NCBI RefSeq assembly: GCF_030373445.1
Contig: NZ_JAUCYU010000001.1
Location: forward strand, 310,001-374,000
Origin: Roseovarius sp.
GTDB taxonomy: Bacteria; Pseudomonadota; Alphaproteobacteria; Rhodobacterales; Rhodobacteraceae
Length of the DNA stretch: 64,000 nucleotides
Direction: 5' to 3'
Notes under the pieces: generated by a model
The model's database searches: none
Told to the model about the DNA's origin: nothing
Seen by the model: only the letters and a program-made list of their open reading frames with translations
Translations under genes and position numbers: made by a program
Shown here: in pieces, positions 7,824-16,649 of the stretch
How the letters are laid out: every line of letters starts with the position of its first letter
How positions within the stretch are numbered: the first letter of the stretch is position 1

Positions 7824-10016
7824 ATGATGCGCGGCCTTCTGGTGTTTTTGATCTATGGCATTATCCTTGCCGCGCCCCAGCTCGCGGCGGCGGAGACACG
7901 TGCCCTGCTGATCGGCGTCTCCGACTATGACGATGCCGCCGGCGTGGCCGACCTCAAGGGCCCCGCCAACGACGTCCGCCTTCTCGGCACCACGCTCGAA
8001 ACCCGCGGTATTGCCGACATCACCGTGCTCGCCGACGGGATCGAGGGCGCACCGCGCCCGACCCGCGCCGCCATTCTCGGCGCCTTCGCCGATCTCGCCG
8101 CCACGGCGCAGGATGGCGATTTCATCTACATCCACCTGTCCGGTCACGGCACCCGCCAGCCCGACCGCAACGGCGACGAGGCCGACGGGCTCGACGAGGT
8201 GTTCCTGCCCGCCGACACCGCCCGCGCCGAACCCGGCGCCGGGGCCATCCCCAACGCCATCACCGATGACGAGATCGGCGAAGCACTCCATGCCATCCGC
8301 ATGACCGGCGCCGACGTCTGGTTCGTGCTCGACAGCTGCCATTCCGGCTCCGGCACCCGTGCCGCCACCCCCGGCACCGTCGCCCGCTTCGTCGACCCCG
8401 CCGCGCTCGGCGTTTCCGTCACGCCCGCGCACCAGGCCGAAGACGCCACCGAGTCTGCCCCCACCGGGGAAGAACCGCCCGGCGGGCTGCTCGCCTTCTA
8501 CGCGGCGCAATCCACCGAACTGGCGCGCGAGGTCAACTTCGCCGAGGCCGAGGGCGGCGACGACTGGTACGGCTTCTTCACGTCCACGCTCGCCGCCCGG
8601 CTCCAGGACGATGCCGCGCTCTCCTTCCGCCAGCTCTTCCAGGCGGTGCTCTCCGACATGAACGCCTCCCACGTGCCCGGCGTCGCCAAGCTCCAGACGC
8701 CGCTCTGGGAGGGCGACCTGATCGACGCCGCCGTCTTCGGCGGGCGCGACACGGCGGGCGTACGCCGCTTCGCCGTCACCGATGACAGCGTCGCCGCCGG
8801 CATGGTCCACGGGCTGGCCGAGGGCACGCTGCTGGGGCTGGTGGCCGACGCGGCGGACGCGCCCGACGCGCTGATCGGCTTCGCCCAGGTCGAAGATCCC
8901 GACGCGGCCGAAGCCTTCCTACGACCGGTCTCCGCCGACTGCACCCCGCGCGCCGACACGCTCTGCGACATCGCCGGCACCCTCCCGCCCGAGGCCCGCT
9001 TCGCCCAGGTCATCGCCCACCCGGTCGACCTCACCATCGCGCTGGCCCATCCCCGCGACCTCGCCACCGGCGCCGCCCTGCCCGACGACCACCCGCTCGT
9101 CACCGCCCTGTCCGAGGCCGTCGCGGCCACGGCCGACGGCACAGGCCCCGCCGTCACCCTGTCGGCCACCGAGGCCGATATCGACGTGCTCCACACCGAC
9201 GGCGCCCTCTGGTTCGGCCTGCCCGCGCAAGCCGGCGACAGCCCCGCCGGCCTCACCTGGACGCCAGAGAGCGACCTCGACCTGCCCGCCGCCCTCGCCC
9301 GCATCGCCCGCGCCGAAACCCTGGCCCGCATGCTCGACAACCTCTCCGCCTCCGGCTCGCTCCTGAACCCCAGCCCGGTCGATGTCGAAACCCAGCTCCA
9401 GCCCGTCCCGATCGAGGCGCTGGCCGACCTGGGAAGTGACACCTCCCCCCGCCGTGAATGCCGCGCCGCCTACCGTGCCGCCAGCAGCACCGCCCCCGTC
9501 CCCCTCGACCGCGGCGCCCGGCTCAAGCAATGCGACGGGCTCGCTTTCAGCGCCCAGGGCGCCACCGGCGGCACCTTCGACGTCAACCGCGTGCATGTCG
9601 ACGCCCAGTTCTGCGTCCATGCCGAACACGAACGGATCACCGGCAACGCCAACGCGCTGCCCCTCGGCCCGGCCATGACCATCTGCTCCGACTGTCCCAG
9701 CGGCTATTCCGCCGGCACCGAGCGGCTGTTCGTCATCGTCACCGAAGCCCGCGACAACACCGAGGCACTCAATCTCGAAGGCCTGGTCGAAACCTGCGTC
9801 GATGGCCCCACACGGGGCACCGCAGCCGACCCGCGCGCCTTTCTCGAAGACCTGGCCCAGCGCGGCGACACGCGCGGTGCCTTCGGCGGGCTCGGCTCCG
9901 CCGGCATCTGGGTCGAGGCATGGACATGGCAGGTTCTGCCCCGCCGCGAAGCGTTCCTGCGCGCGGGCCGGGCGGTCGAGCCAACGGAATACCAGGGGAA
10001 GAAACAGGACTTTTAA
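7824..10016 (+). CDS. Exported caspase-family (C14, metacaspase-like) cysteine protease
   Basis: The protein has about 730 residues. The start is ATG 7824, nine bases after GGGGAGG; an in-frame ATG at 7815 directly abuts that site and is less likely. A signal peptide (MMRGLLVFLIYGIILAAP, cleavage near AAAETRA) predicts export. The caspase fold follows: LLIGVSDYDD, then catalytic His108 in LSGHGTR, the DGLDEVFLPAD segment typical of metacaspases, and catalytic Cys172 in LDSCHSG. Both dyad residues are present, so it is probably active. The C-terminal ~400 residues are not recognised. They contain a cysteine-rich stretch around CSDCPSGYSAGTERLF that may form disulfides. It is first in a four-gene operon with a trypsin-like protease, a rhodanese-like protein and a TPR-CHAT protein. 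Metacaspases usually cut after Arg or Lys; its own specificity is unknown. Confidence 0.88.
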   Translation: MMRGLLVFLIYGIILAAPQLAAAETRALLIGVSDYDDAAGVADLKGPANDVRLLGTTLETRGIADITVLADGIEGAPRPTRAAILGAFADLAATAQDGDFIYIHLSGHGTRQPDRNGDEADGLDEVFLPADTARAEPGAGAIPNAITDDEIGEALHAIRMTGADVWFVLDSCHSGSGTRAATPGTVARFVDPAALGVSVTPAHQAEDATESAPTGEEPPGGLLAFYAAQSTELAREVNFAEAEGGDDWYGFFTSTLAARLQDDAALSFRQLFQAVLSDMNASHVPGVAKLQTPLWEGDLIDAAVFGGRDTAGVRRFAVTDDSVAAGMVHGLAEGTLLGLVADAADAPDALIGFAQVEDPDAAEAFLRPVSADCTPRADTLCDIAGTLPPEARFAQVIAHPVDLTIALAHPRDLATGAALPDDHPLVTALSEAVAATADGTGPAVTLSATEADIDVLHTDGALWFGLPAQAGDSPAGLTWTPESDLDLPAALARIARAETLARMLDNLSASGSLLNPSPVDVETQLQPVPIEALADLGSDTSPRRECRAAYRAASSTAPVPLDRGARLKQCDGLAFSAQGATGGTFDVNRVHVDAQFCVHAEHERITGNANALPLGPAMTICSDCPSGYSAGTERLFVIVTEARDNTEALNLEGLVETCVDGPTRGTAADPRAFLEDLAQRGDTRGAFGGLGSAGIWVEAWTWQVLPRREAFLRAGRAVEPTEYQGKKQDF

Positions 10017-10029
10017 CGGGAGAAGACAA

Positions 10030-11085
10030 ATGAAATTTCTGACCTCAAGCGCCACGGCATTGTCCGTGTTCTGCATGCTTGCGCAGCCTGCGCTGGCGCA
10101 GGACTCGAGCTTTTCCAAGGTCGCCGTACCCGCCCAGGGCACCGGCACCTCGGTCGCCAACTACGTGGTAAAGGAGCGCGCCAAGGCCGAGAACCTCACC
10201 GGCGAGACCGCCTCGCGCATCTATGGCGGCCGCGCCGCCCAGGATGGCGCCTGGCCGCACCAGGTGTCGCTGCACCTGACCGAACGACTCGACGGCACCG
10301 TCGAGGGGCTCTACGGCTCGCAATTCTGCGGCGGCTCGATCGTCGCCCGCCAATGGGTGCTCACCGCCGCCCACTGCATCGCCGATGACGAGGGCCGCGC
10401 CGTCCAGCCGGGCGAGGTGGCCGTCAAGTCCGGCGCCGCCGACCTCGGCGAGGGCGACCTGCGCGCCGTCGCCCAGGTGATCGTCCACGAGGATTACGAT
10501 CCCCGCACCGGCGACGCCGATATCGGCCTGATCCAGCTCGCCGAGCCGATCAGCGACAGCTCCGGCCCGGTCGCCGCCATCCCGGTGCAGACCGGCTCGA
10601 CCCAGCTGCCCGAGGGCCCGGCGGTCGTCATCGGCTGGGGCATGATGGAAGAGGCCAAGTTCCCCGTCGACCTGATGGAAACCGATATCGACATCGTCTC
10701 CAACGCCACCTGCAACAAGGGCATGGCCGAGGTGTCGCAACGCGATCTAGGGGCGTTCCTCCTCGCCATCGGCACCGAGAACCGGATCCCGATGACCAGC
10801 CTGGAAGAGGCCTACTCGATCATCCTCAACAACTGGGGCGACGCGCTGACCAACAACATGATCTGCGCCGGCGTACCCAGCGGCAAGCGCACCTCCTGCA
10901 ACGGCGACAGCGGCGGCCCGCTCATGATCAAGGAAGCCGATGGCGACTGGCTTCAGGTCGGCATCGTCAGCTGGGGCCGCAAACCCCTCGGCTCGAACGA
11001 ACCCTGCGGGCACGAGAACCTCTACTCGGTCTACACCCGCGTATCGAACTACTTCGACTGGATCGCAAGCCACGTGCGCGGCTGA
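10030..11085 (+). CDS. Secreted trypsin-like (S1) serine protease zymogen
   Basis: The protein has 351 residues. ATG 10030 follows GGGAGAAG and begins a clear signal peptide ending ALAQD. A propeptide of about 40 residues leads to SR-IYGG, the classical S1 activation site, with the cut expected between Arg63 and Ile64. The triad is complete: His115 in LTAAHC, Asp164 in DADIGLIQL and Ser294 in NGDSGGP. Cysteine pairs flank the His and Ser regions. An insertion of about 40 residues lies before the NMICAG segment. It sits 13 bases after the caspase gene and is surely co-transcribed. The Arg at the activation site is compatible with cleavage by trypsin-like or metacaspase-like enzymes, so its neighbour could be its activator; this is inference. 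Confidence 0.92.
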   Translation: MKFLTSSATALSVFCMLAQPALAQDSSFSKVAVPAQGTGTSVANYVVKERAKAENLTGETASRIYGGRAAQDGAWPHQVSLHLTERLDGTVEGLYGSQFCGGSIVARQWVLTAAHCIADDEGRAVQPGEVAVKSGAADLGEGDLRAVAQVIVHEDYDPRTGDADIGLIQLAEPISDSSGPVAAIPVQTGSTQLPEGPAVVIGWGMMEEAKFPVDLMETDIDIVSNATCNKGMAEVSQRDLGAFLLAIGTENRIPMTSLEEAYSIILNNWGDALTNNMICAGVPSGKRTSCNGDSGGPLMIKEADGDWLQVGIVSWGRKPLGSNEPCGHENLYSVYTRVSNYFDWIASHVRG

Positions 11086-11106
11086 TCCGCGGGAAGGAGA
11101 GAACGT

Positions 11107-12048
11107 ATGACCTTGATTGCACGCACCGCGACCGGCGCGGCGCTGGCGGCGCTCCTCAGCGTCCCGGCGCTCGCCGACGACGGCTTCGGCGGCAGCTTCG
11201 ACGACGGCCAGCCCGCCGTCGAAGCCACGTCCGATGCAAAGGAACCCGAGCCGAATGCCGGCTCGGACACTGGCTCGGACACCGGGGCGCAAGCCGCCTC
11301 GGAACCGGCCACCGATGACGGCTTCGGCGGCAGTTTCGGACCGGGCACCGAAACCACGACCGACAGCGGCACCACCACCGGCGACACCGGCACCACCGGC
11401 ACGACGGCGGAAACCGCGCCCGAGGATGGCAACTTCGATCCCGACTTCGCGATCACCGGCTCCGGTACCGGAACCGGCGACAGCACCGAAACCGCCATGC
11501 CGGAAACCCAGCCCGAGCCACAACCCGAGGCCCAGCCCGAAACCGATCAGGGCGGGCAGGCCCAGGCCCAGGCGATCACGGTCGATCCCCAGATCCTCTC
11601 CTTCGAAAGCCGTGACTACGGCGTGCCGCCCTCGGGCAACCTGCGCAATGGCGGCATGCACGCGCCCACTCCCACCATGGTGCCCGGCGCCTCGGTCGTC
11701 TCGACGGAAGGCCTCGCCAACGCCATGGCCAGCGGGCTCGAGATGATCATCATCGACGTGCTGGGCGGCGAATACGCCCTGCCCAGCGCCTACATGATCC
11801 CGGAAATGTCGTCTCCCGGCTCCTACCAGGACCGGATTCAACAACAAACCGGGCAGTTCCTCGGGCAGGTGACCGGCCAGATCGCCGATTACCCGATCAT
11901 CCTCTACTGCTCCGACCCGCAATGCTGGCTCAGCTACAATGCCACGCTGCGGGTCGTCGCGGCCGGCTACACCAATGTCTACTGGTACCGGGGCGGCATC
12001 ACGGCGTGGCAGATGGCGGGTTTCCCGGTCTATCCGTCCGGCTACTGA
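11107..12048 (+). CDS. Exported rhodanese-like protein with CX4CW motif and acidic low-complexity linker
   Basis: The protein has 313 residues with a signal peptide ending PALADDG. Residues about 20-160 are low complexity, rich in Asp, Thr, Gly, Glu, Pro and Gln, and the block DDGFGGSF occurs twice. The C-terminal ~150 residues look like a rhodanese fold with YCSDPQCW (Cys268 and Cys273) and a following LGYTNVYWY-like segment. This recalls the CXXCW-motif rhodaneses linked to PQQ-dependent catabolism, but the cysteines here are four residues apart. No PQQ enzyme is nearby. It lies between two protease genes and is one base from the CHAT gene, so a redox, sulfur-transfer or scaffold role beside the proteases is possible. 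Function is not established. Confidence 0.75.
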   Translation: MTLIARTATGAALAALLSVPALADDGFGGSFDDGQPAVEATSDAKEPEPNAGSDTGSDTGAQAASEPATDDGFGGSFGPGTETTTDSGTTTGDTGTTGTTAETAPEDGNFDPDFAITGSGTGTGDSTETAMPETQPEPQPEAQPETDQGGQAQAQAITVDPQILSFESRDYGVPPSGNLRNGGMHAPTPTMVPGASVVSTEGLANAMASGLEMIIIDVLGGEYALPSAYMIPEMSSPGSYQDRIQQQTGQFLGQVTGQIADYPIILYCSDPQCWLSYNATLRVVAAGYTNVYWYRGGITAWQMAGFPVYPSGY

Positions 12049-12049
12049 C

Positions 12050-15000
12050 ATGCGGCGGGCGGCCCTCGGCCTGATCGTGGCCCTGGGCCTCCTGCTGGCG
12101 CCTCCCGCGTCGGCACAACAGCCCGCAGCCGATCTCGGCGCCCTTAACGGGGCGACGATGGAAGCCCTCACGGCGGGCGACACTGCGCTCGCCCTCGAAC
12201 GCGCCCGCGCCGCCGTCGATGCGGCGCGGGCGTTGCCCGACCCCGACCCCGACCCTGTCGCGGTCGCCTACGCCCTCAACAACCTCGGTTACGCCCTCTC
12301 GCTCGCGGCCGACCCGCAGGCCGCCGCCCTGCTCGACGAGGCCATCGCCTTCGCCGAACAATCCGGCCTCACCGGCACCGACCCGTGGTATCTGGCCGCC
12401 ACCAACCGCGCCAACCTGCACGTCGCCTCGGGCGACATCGCCGCCGCCGAAGCCCTCGTCACCCGCATCCTCGACATCGGCCGCAACACCCCCTCCCACG
12501 GCCGCGCCGCGGGCATCGCCGCCTCGGTCCATTTCGCCGCCGGGCAATACGTCGCCTCGATCGAATTCCTCGAGGAACTGCTCGCGGTCGATCCGGAGAT
12601 CCTCCGCCCGGTCTACGGCACGATCTACACCACCTACGCCCAGACGCAGGAGGCGATGGAGCAGGCCGGTCGCACCGACGACGCCATCGCCCTCATCACC
12701 GGGCGCATCGCCATCCTCCGCCGCTTCATGCCGGACGAGGTCGAGGGCATCCAGAACCTGCTGTCGCAGAAATTCTTCCAGCTTCACCAGGCCGAGCGCT
12801 ACGGCCCCGCCGCCGATGCGTTGCGCGACTGGGCCGCCGCCGCGCCGCTCTCCGCCGACGAGCTCGCCTATGTCGACGAGATGGCGACCCTCACCCTGAC
12901 CGCCACCCAATCCGCCAGCTACACCGAGCTGCGCGAGGTGCAGCTCGACTATGCCCAGCTCGCCGTCGCCTATGCCGAACTCACCGGGATCGAGAACGAC
13001 CCCCGCCTCGGCCTCGCCCTGCGCGAGGTGGCGCATGCCCAGACCAATCTCGGCCTCCACGAACAGGCCGCCCAGACCCTCCGCCGCGCCGCCCGCGTGC
13101 TCGAGGCGACCGAGGAAGGCCGCAAGAGCCTGCACCTCATCCTCGACGACCTCGCCGCCAACGCGTGGCAGCGCAACGACCTGTCGCTCTCCGAACGGCT
13201 CTACGAGCAGGCGCAAGGCGCCTACCGTGTGGCGTTGTCAAACGGGGCCGAGCCGCTCACCCCCGTCGATCTCGCCATCGGCGCCACCAACCGCGCGCGG
13301 CTGATGACAGACATGGGCCGCCCGCAGGAGGCGCTCGACCTCACCGAAATTGCACTGACGCAATACCGACAAGATACCGACGTGATACCGACGTGGAATA
13401 TCCGGGCCGAAATGGCCCGCATCCACGCCGCCGCGGCCACCGCCCTCGCCGACCTCGGCCAGCCCGAACAGGCCTTGGCCCGCCTCGATCTCGCCCTTTC
13501 CATCGCCCGAGAAAGCTACCCCGAAAACCACCCCGACCTTGCCACGGCCCTGGCCAACGCCGCCGACTTTCTCTTCGTTCAGGGCAATAAAACAAGGGCC
13601 TTGAGCCTGCTGGAAGAGGCCATCGCCATCAACACCGCCGCCCTTCCCGACACCATGCCCATGGCCGTCGACGCCCGCCTGAAACTGGCCCTCTTCCACC
13701 TCGCCGAGGGGCATCTCGATACCGCCCTCCCCCTTCTGCAAACCGTGGCCGATGCCCGCAAGGCCCCGGCCTACCGCTCACAACTCCCTGATTCCTTTCA
13801 GAATTTCGAGCTCCTCGCCTGGTCCCTCCTCTCCGGCACCGATCAACCCAGCCCCGCCCGCCTCGACGAAGCCCTCGCCGCCCTGCAATGGACCCAGGTC
13901 ACCCGCTCCGCCGAGGCGCTCGCCATGATGGAAGCCCGCCTCGCCGCCGACGACCCCCTGCAAGCCGTCTGGCTCCGCCGCCGCCAGGACCTCCGCGAGG
14001 CCCACACCCGCGAAACCTCCGCCCTCCTCACGGCCTACGGTTCCGGCACCGACCCGAGCGCGATTCAGGCTTTGGATTCAAGGCTCAACAGGCTCGAGAC
14101 AGAGCTGCGGACGGTCGAGAACACCCTCTCCGATCTGGGCCTCGACACCGCCGGCCTGACCGGCGTCGAGCCCCTTCATCTCTCCGAGATCCAGGCCCTG
14201 CTCGACCCCGGCGAGGTGCTCGTCACCTTCCTCCTGCCCGGCCTGCGCCCCGACATGGTCGCCGGTCTCGACGGCTCCTCGAACCGGACCATCGCCATCA
14301 GCCACGGCGCCGTCCGCGTCGCCCCCATTCCCGACGACAGTCGCCGCAGCCTCAACGACAGGATCACCGCCTTCCGCTGCCAGGTCGCCGTCAGCGACCC
14401 CAACTGCGCCACCTTCGCCACCGCCTCCACCCGCGGCGCCATGCTGGCGGAAGAGGACGGGGACGACCCAACCACCGGCTTCGACGCCGACGGCGCCTTC
14501 CACCTCTACCAGGACCTCTTCGGCGGCGTCAGCGGCATGCTGACCGAGGCCGACCACCTGATCATCTCTCCGCCCGCCGACCTGTTACGCCTGCCTTTTC
14601 AAGCCCTTGTCACCGATCCCGAGGGCGGTCCGAACGGCACGCCCGACTGGCTGATCCGCCACAATGCCGTCTCGGTCCTGCCCTCGATCACCAGCCTGCG
14701 GGGCCTGCGAAACCAGCCGTCGCGCAAAACCAGGGGGCTCGGCCGATACCTCGGCCTCGGCGACCCGGTGATCGGCAATAGCGGCCCCGTCGACTGTGCC
14801 ACCGTCCGCATGGCCAACCTCCGCGCCGCGCCGCCCGAAACACCCGACCTGATGGATGGCGACACCGGCGCCGCCCTCGCCCGCCCTGCCGCGCTTCGCG
14901 CCCTTCCCCGCCTGCCCGACTCGGCCTGCGAGGTCGAGGCGATCGGCCGCGTCTTCGGCAATGCCGCCTCTCTCTTCACCGGGTCGCAAGCCACGGAAAG

Positions 15001-15505
15001 CAGGGTCAAATTCCTCGACGCCTCCGCCCAGCTGGCGCAGTACGACGTGATCGTATTCGCCACCCACGGCCTGACCGCAGGCGAGGCCGGCGCCCGCGCG
15101 CCCGGCCTTGTCCTGACCCCGCCCGACATTGCGACGGCGGAAGATGACGGCCTGCTCACCGCCGCCGAGATCGCCACGATGCATCTCAACGCCAGCCTCG
15201 TCGTCCTCTCCGCCTGCAACACCGCCGCGGGCGAGGATGCCAGCGCCGAGGGCCTGTCGGGCCTCGCCCGTGCCTTCTTCCACGCCGGCGGCTCCTCGCT
15301 CCTCGTCACCCACTGGTCGGTCTATTCCTCCGCCGCGGTCGAGGTCTCCACCGGCCTCTTCCGCACACTGCAGGACGAGCCCGAGCTCGGCCATGCCGAG
15401 GCCCTGCGCCGCTCGGTCCTCGCCATCCTCGACGACCCGGCACAGGACCCGCTGCGCACGCACCCCTCCTACTGGGCGCCCTTCGCCATCGTCGGCCTGC
15501 GCTAA
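12050..15505 (+). CDS. Exported TPR-CHAT protease (caspase/separase-related)
   Basis: The protein has 1151 residues. ATG 12050 lies one base after the rhodanese stop and opens a signal peptide (ALGLIVALGLLLAPP, ending SAQQ), so export is expected. Residues about 30-640 are helical repeats of the tetratricopeptide type (ALNNLGYALSL, ALANAADFLF and similar). A coiled linker leads to a CHAT domain at about 735-1150 with catalytic His1006 in FATHGL and Cys1056 in LSACNTAAGED. The downstream SGLARAFFHAGGSSLL segment is typical of the family. TPR-CHAT proteins are often cytoplasmic effectors; export to the periplasm makes this version unusual. Its stop overlaps the convergent GAPDH gene by 4 bases. 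It is the last gene of the protease operon. Substrate and activation signal are unknown. Confidence 0.9.
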   Translation: MRRAALGLIVALGLLLAPPASAQQPAADLGALNGATMEALTAGDTALALERARAAVDAARALPDPDPDPVAVAYALNNLGYALSLAADPQAAALLDEAIAFAEQSGLTGTDPWYLAATNRANLHVASGDIAAAEALVTRILDIGRNTPSHGRAAGIAASVHFAAGQYVASIEFLEELLAVDPEILRPVYGTIYTTYAQTQEAMEQAGRTDDAIALITGRIAILRRFMPDEVEGIQNLLSQKFFQLHQAERYGPAADALRDWAAAAPLSADELAYVDEMATLTLTATQSASYTELREVQLDYAQLAVAYAELTGIENDPRLGLALREVAHAQTNLGLHEQAAQTLRRAARVLEATEEGRKSLHLILDDLAANAWQRNDLSLSERLYEQAQGAYRVALSNGAEPLTPVDLAIGATNRARLMTDMGRPQEALDLTEIALTQYRQDTDVIPTWNIRAEMARIHAAAATALADLGQPEQALARLDLALSIARESYPENHPDLATALANAADFLFVQGNKTRALSLLEEAIAINTAALPDTMPMAVDARLKLALFHLAEGHLDTALPLLQTVADARKAPAYRSQLPDSFQNFELLAWSLLSGTDQPSPARLDEALAALQWTQVTRSAEALAMMEARLAADDPLQAVWLRRRQDLREAHTRETSALLTAYGSGTDPSAIQALDSRLNRLETELRTVENTLSDLGLDTAGLTGVEPLHLSEIQALLDPGEVLVTFLLPGLRPDMVAGLDGSSNRTIAISHGAVRVAPIPDDSRRSLNDRITAFRCQVAVSDPNCATFATASTRGAMLAEEDGDDPTTGFDADGAFHLYQDLFGGVSGMLTEADHLIISPPADLLRLPFQALVTDPEGGPNGTPDWLIRHNAVSVLPSITSLRGLRNQPSRKTRGLGRYLGLGDPVIGNSGPVDCATVRMANLRAAPPETPDLMDGDTGAALARPAALRALPRLPDSACEVEAIGRVFGNAASLFTGSQATESRVKFLDASAQLAQYDVIVFATHGLTAGEAGARAPGLVLTPPDIATAEDDGLLTAAEIATMHLNASLVVLSACNTAAGEDASAEGLSGLARAFFHAGGSSLLVTHWSVYSSAAVEVSTGLFRTLQDEPELGHAEALRRSVLAILDDPAQDPLRTHPSYWAPFAIVGLR

Positions 15506-16539
15506 CCCGCCAGCCTTTGCTCGTCCACCGGCAGGCCCAGCCGCTTGCCGATCCACGCCCCGGTATCGAGCATCCGGTTCGAGAAGCCCCACTCGTTGTC
15601 ATACCACGACAGCACCCGCACCATGCCGCCCCCCGTCACCCGCGTCTGACCGGGGCAGAAGACGGAGGAATGGGAATCGTGGTTAAAATCGCTCGACACC
15701 AGCGGCGCGTCGTTGACGGCAAGAATACCGTGCAAAGGCCCTGATCCGGCCGCCTTTCGGATCGCTTCGTTCACCTCGTCTGCCGTCGCCGAACGCCTTG
15801 GCATGAAGGTCAGATCGACCACCGAGACATTCGGCGTCGGCACCCGGATCGCCGCCCCGTCCAGCCGCCCGGCAAGGTGCGGCAGCACCAGGCCGACAGC
15901 CCGCGCCGCCCCGGTCGATGTCGGGATCATCGACAACGCCGCGCCCCGCGCCCGGTAGAGATCCTTGTGCGCCGCATCCAGCACCGGCTGATCGCCGGTA
16001 TAGCTGTGCACCGTGGTCATGTAGCCGGTCTCGATCCCGAAGGCGTCGTCCAGCACCTTGGCAACCGGCGCAAGACAGTTCGTCGTGCAGGAGGCGTTGG
16101 AAATGACCGTGTCACCGGCGTTCAGGCTCTGGTGATTCACCCCGTAAACAATGGTCTTGTCCGCCCCCTCCGCCGGGGCCGAGACGAGAACCCGGCCAGA
16201 CCCGTTCTGCAAATGCCGCGCCGCCTTGTCGCGGGCGGTGAAGACCCCGGTGCACTCCAGCGCCACGTCCACGTCGGACCACGGAAGATCCTCCGGCGCC
16301 CGCTCGGCCGTCACGCGGATGCGCCGGCCGCCCACGATCAGTTCGCCTCCCTCGATCGAGACCTCCTCGGCCAACCGGCCATGCACGCTGTCGTATTTCA
16401 GAAGATGCGCGTTGGTCTCGACCGGGGCGAGGTCGTTGATCGCGACGATATCGATATCGTCCCGTCCAGATTCCACCCACGCCCGCAGGACGCAGCGGCC
16501 GATCCGGCCGAACCCGTTGATGGCAAGCTTGGCAGTCAT
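15502..16539 (-). CDS. gap: Type I glyceraldehyde-3-phosphate dehydrogenase
   Basis: The protein has 345 residues. It oxidises glyceraldehyde-3-phosphate with NAD(P) and phosphate to 1,3-bisphosphoglycerate in the cytoplasm. The NAD-binding start AINGFGRIGR, catalytic Cys151 in SNASCTTNC, the His of TTVHSYTG and the C-terminal SWYDNEWGFSNR are all present. The ATG is preceded by AAAGGGAG. It is the last gene of the minus-strand operon with the dihydroxyacetone kinase and the ABC importer. That placement fits dissimilation of a triose: kinase product, isomerisation, then this step. A separate palindromic operator lies just upstream, so it may also have its own promoter. It is probably a second, catabolic GAPDH rather than the only one in the cell. 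Confidence 0.95.
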   Translation of the reverse strand: MTAKLAINGFGRIGRCVLRAWVESGRDDIDIVAINDLAPVETNAHLLKYDSVHGRLAEEVSIEGGELIVGGRRIRVTAERAPEDLPWSDVDVALECTGVFTARDKAARHLQNGSGRVLVSAPAEGADKTIVYGVNHQSLNAGDTVISNASCTTNCLAPVAKVLDDAFGIETGYMTTVHSYTGDQPVLDAAHKDLYRARGAALSMIPTSTGAARAVGLVLPHLAGRLDGAAIRVPTPNVSVVDLTFMPRRSATADEVNEAIRKAAGSGPLHGILAVNDAPLVSSDFNHDSHSSVFCPGQTRVTGGGMVRVLSWYDNEWGFSNRMLDTGAWIGKRLGLPVDEQRLAG

Positions 16540-16572
16540 GTTGAAGGCTCCCTTTAGCTGATTTCGCGATTC

Positions 16573-16588
16573 ATGGTAGCGCTAACAT
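16573..16588. promoter_or_regulatory. LacI-family-like operator upstream of GAPDH
   Basis: ATGGTAGCGCTAACAT is symmetric at 14 of 16 positions around a central CpG, the hallmark of LacI/GntR-type operators. It lies about 34 bases upstream of the GAPDH start in the 110-base gap after the kinase gene. The arm sequence differs from the three sites near the lacI-type gene at 24190, so a different LacI-family protein may bind here. Confidence 0.5.
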
Positions 16589-16649
16589 ATTTTGAAACGA
16601 ATAACCACTGACCCGGCCGCTTTTCCGGTCGCGCCAGTGGAAAATCCGT

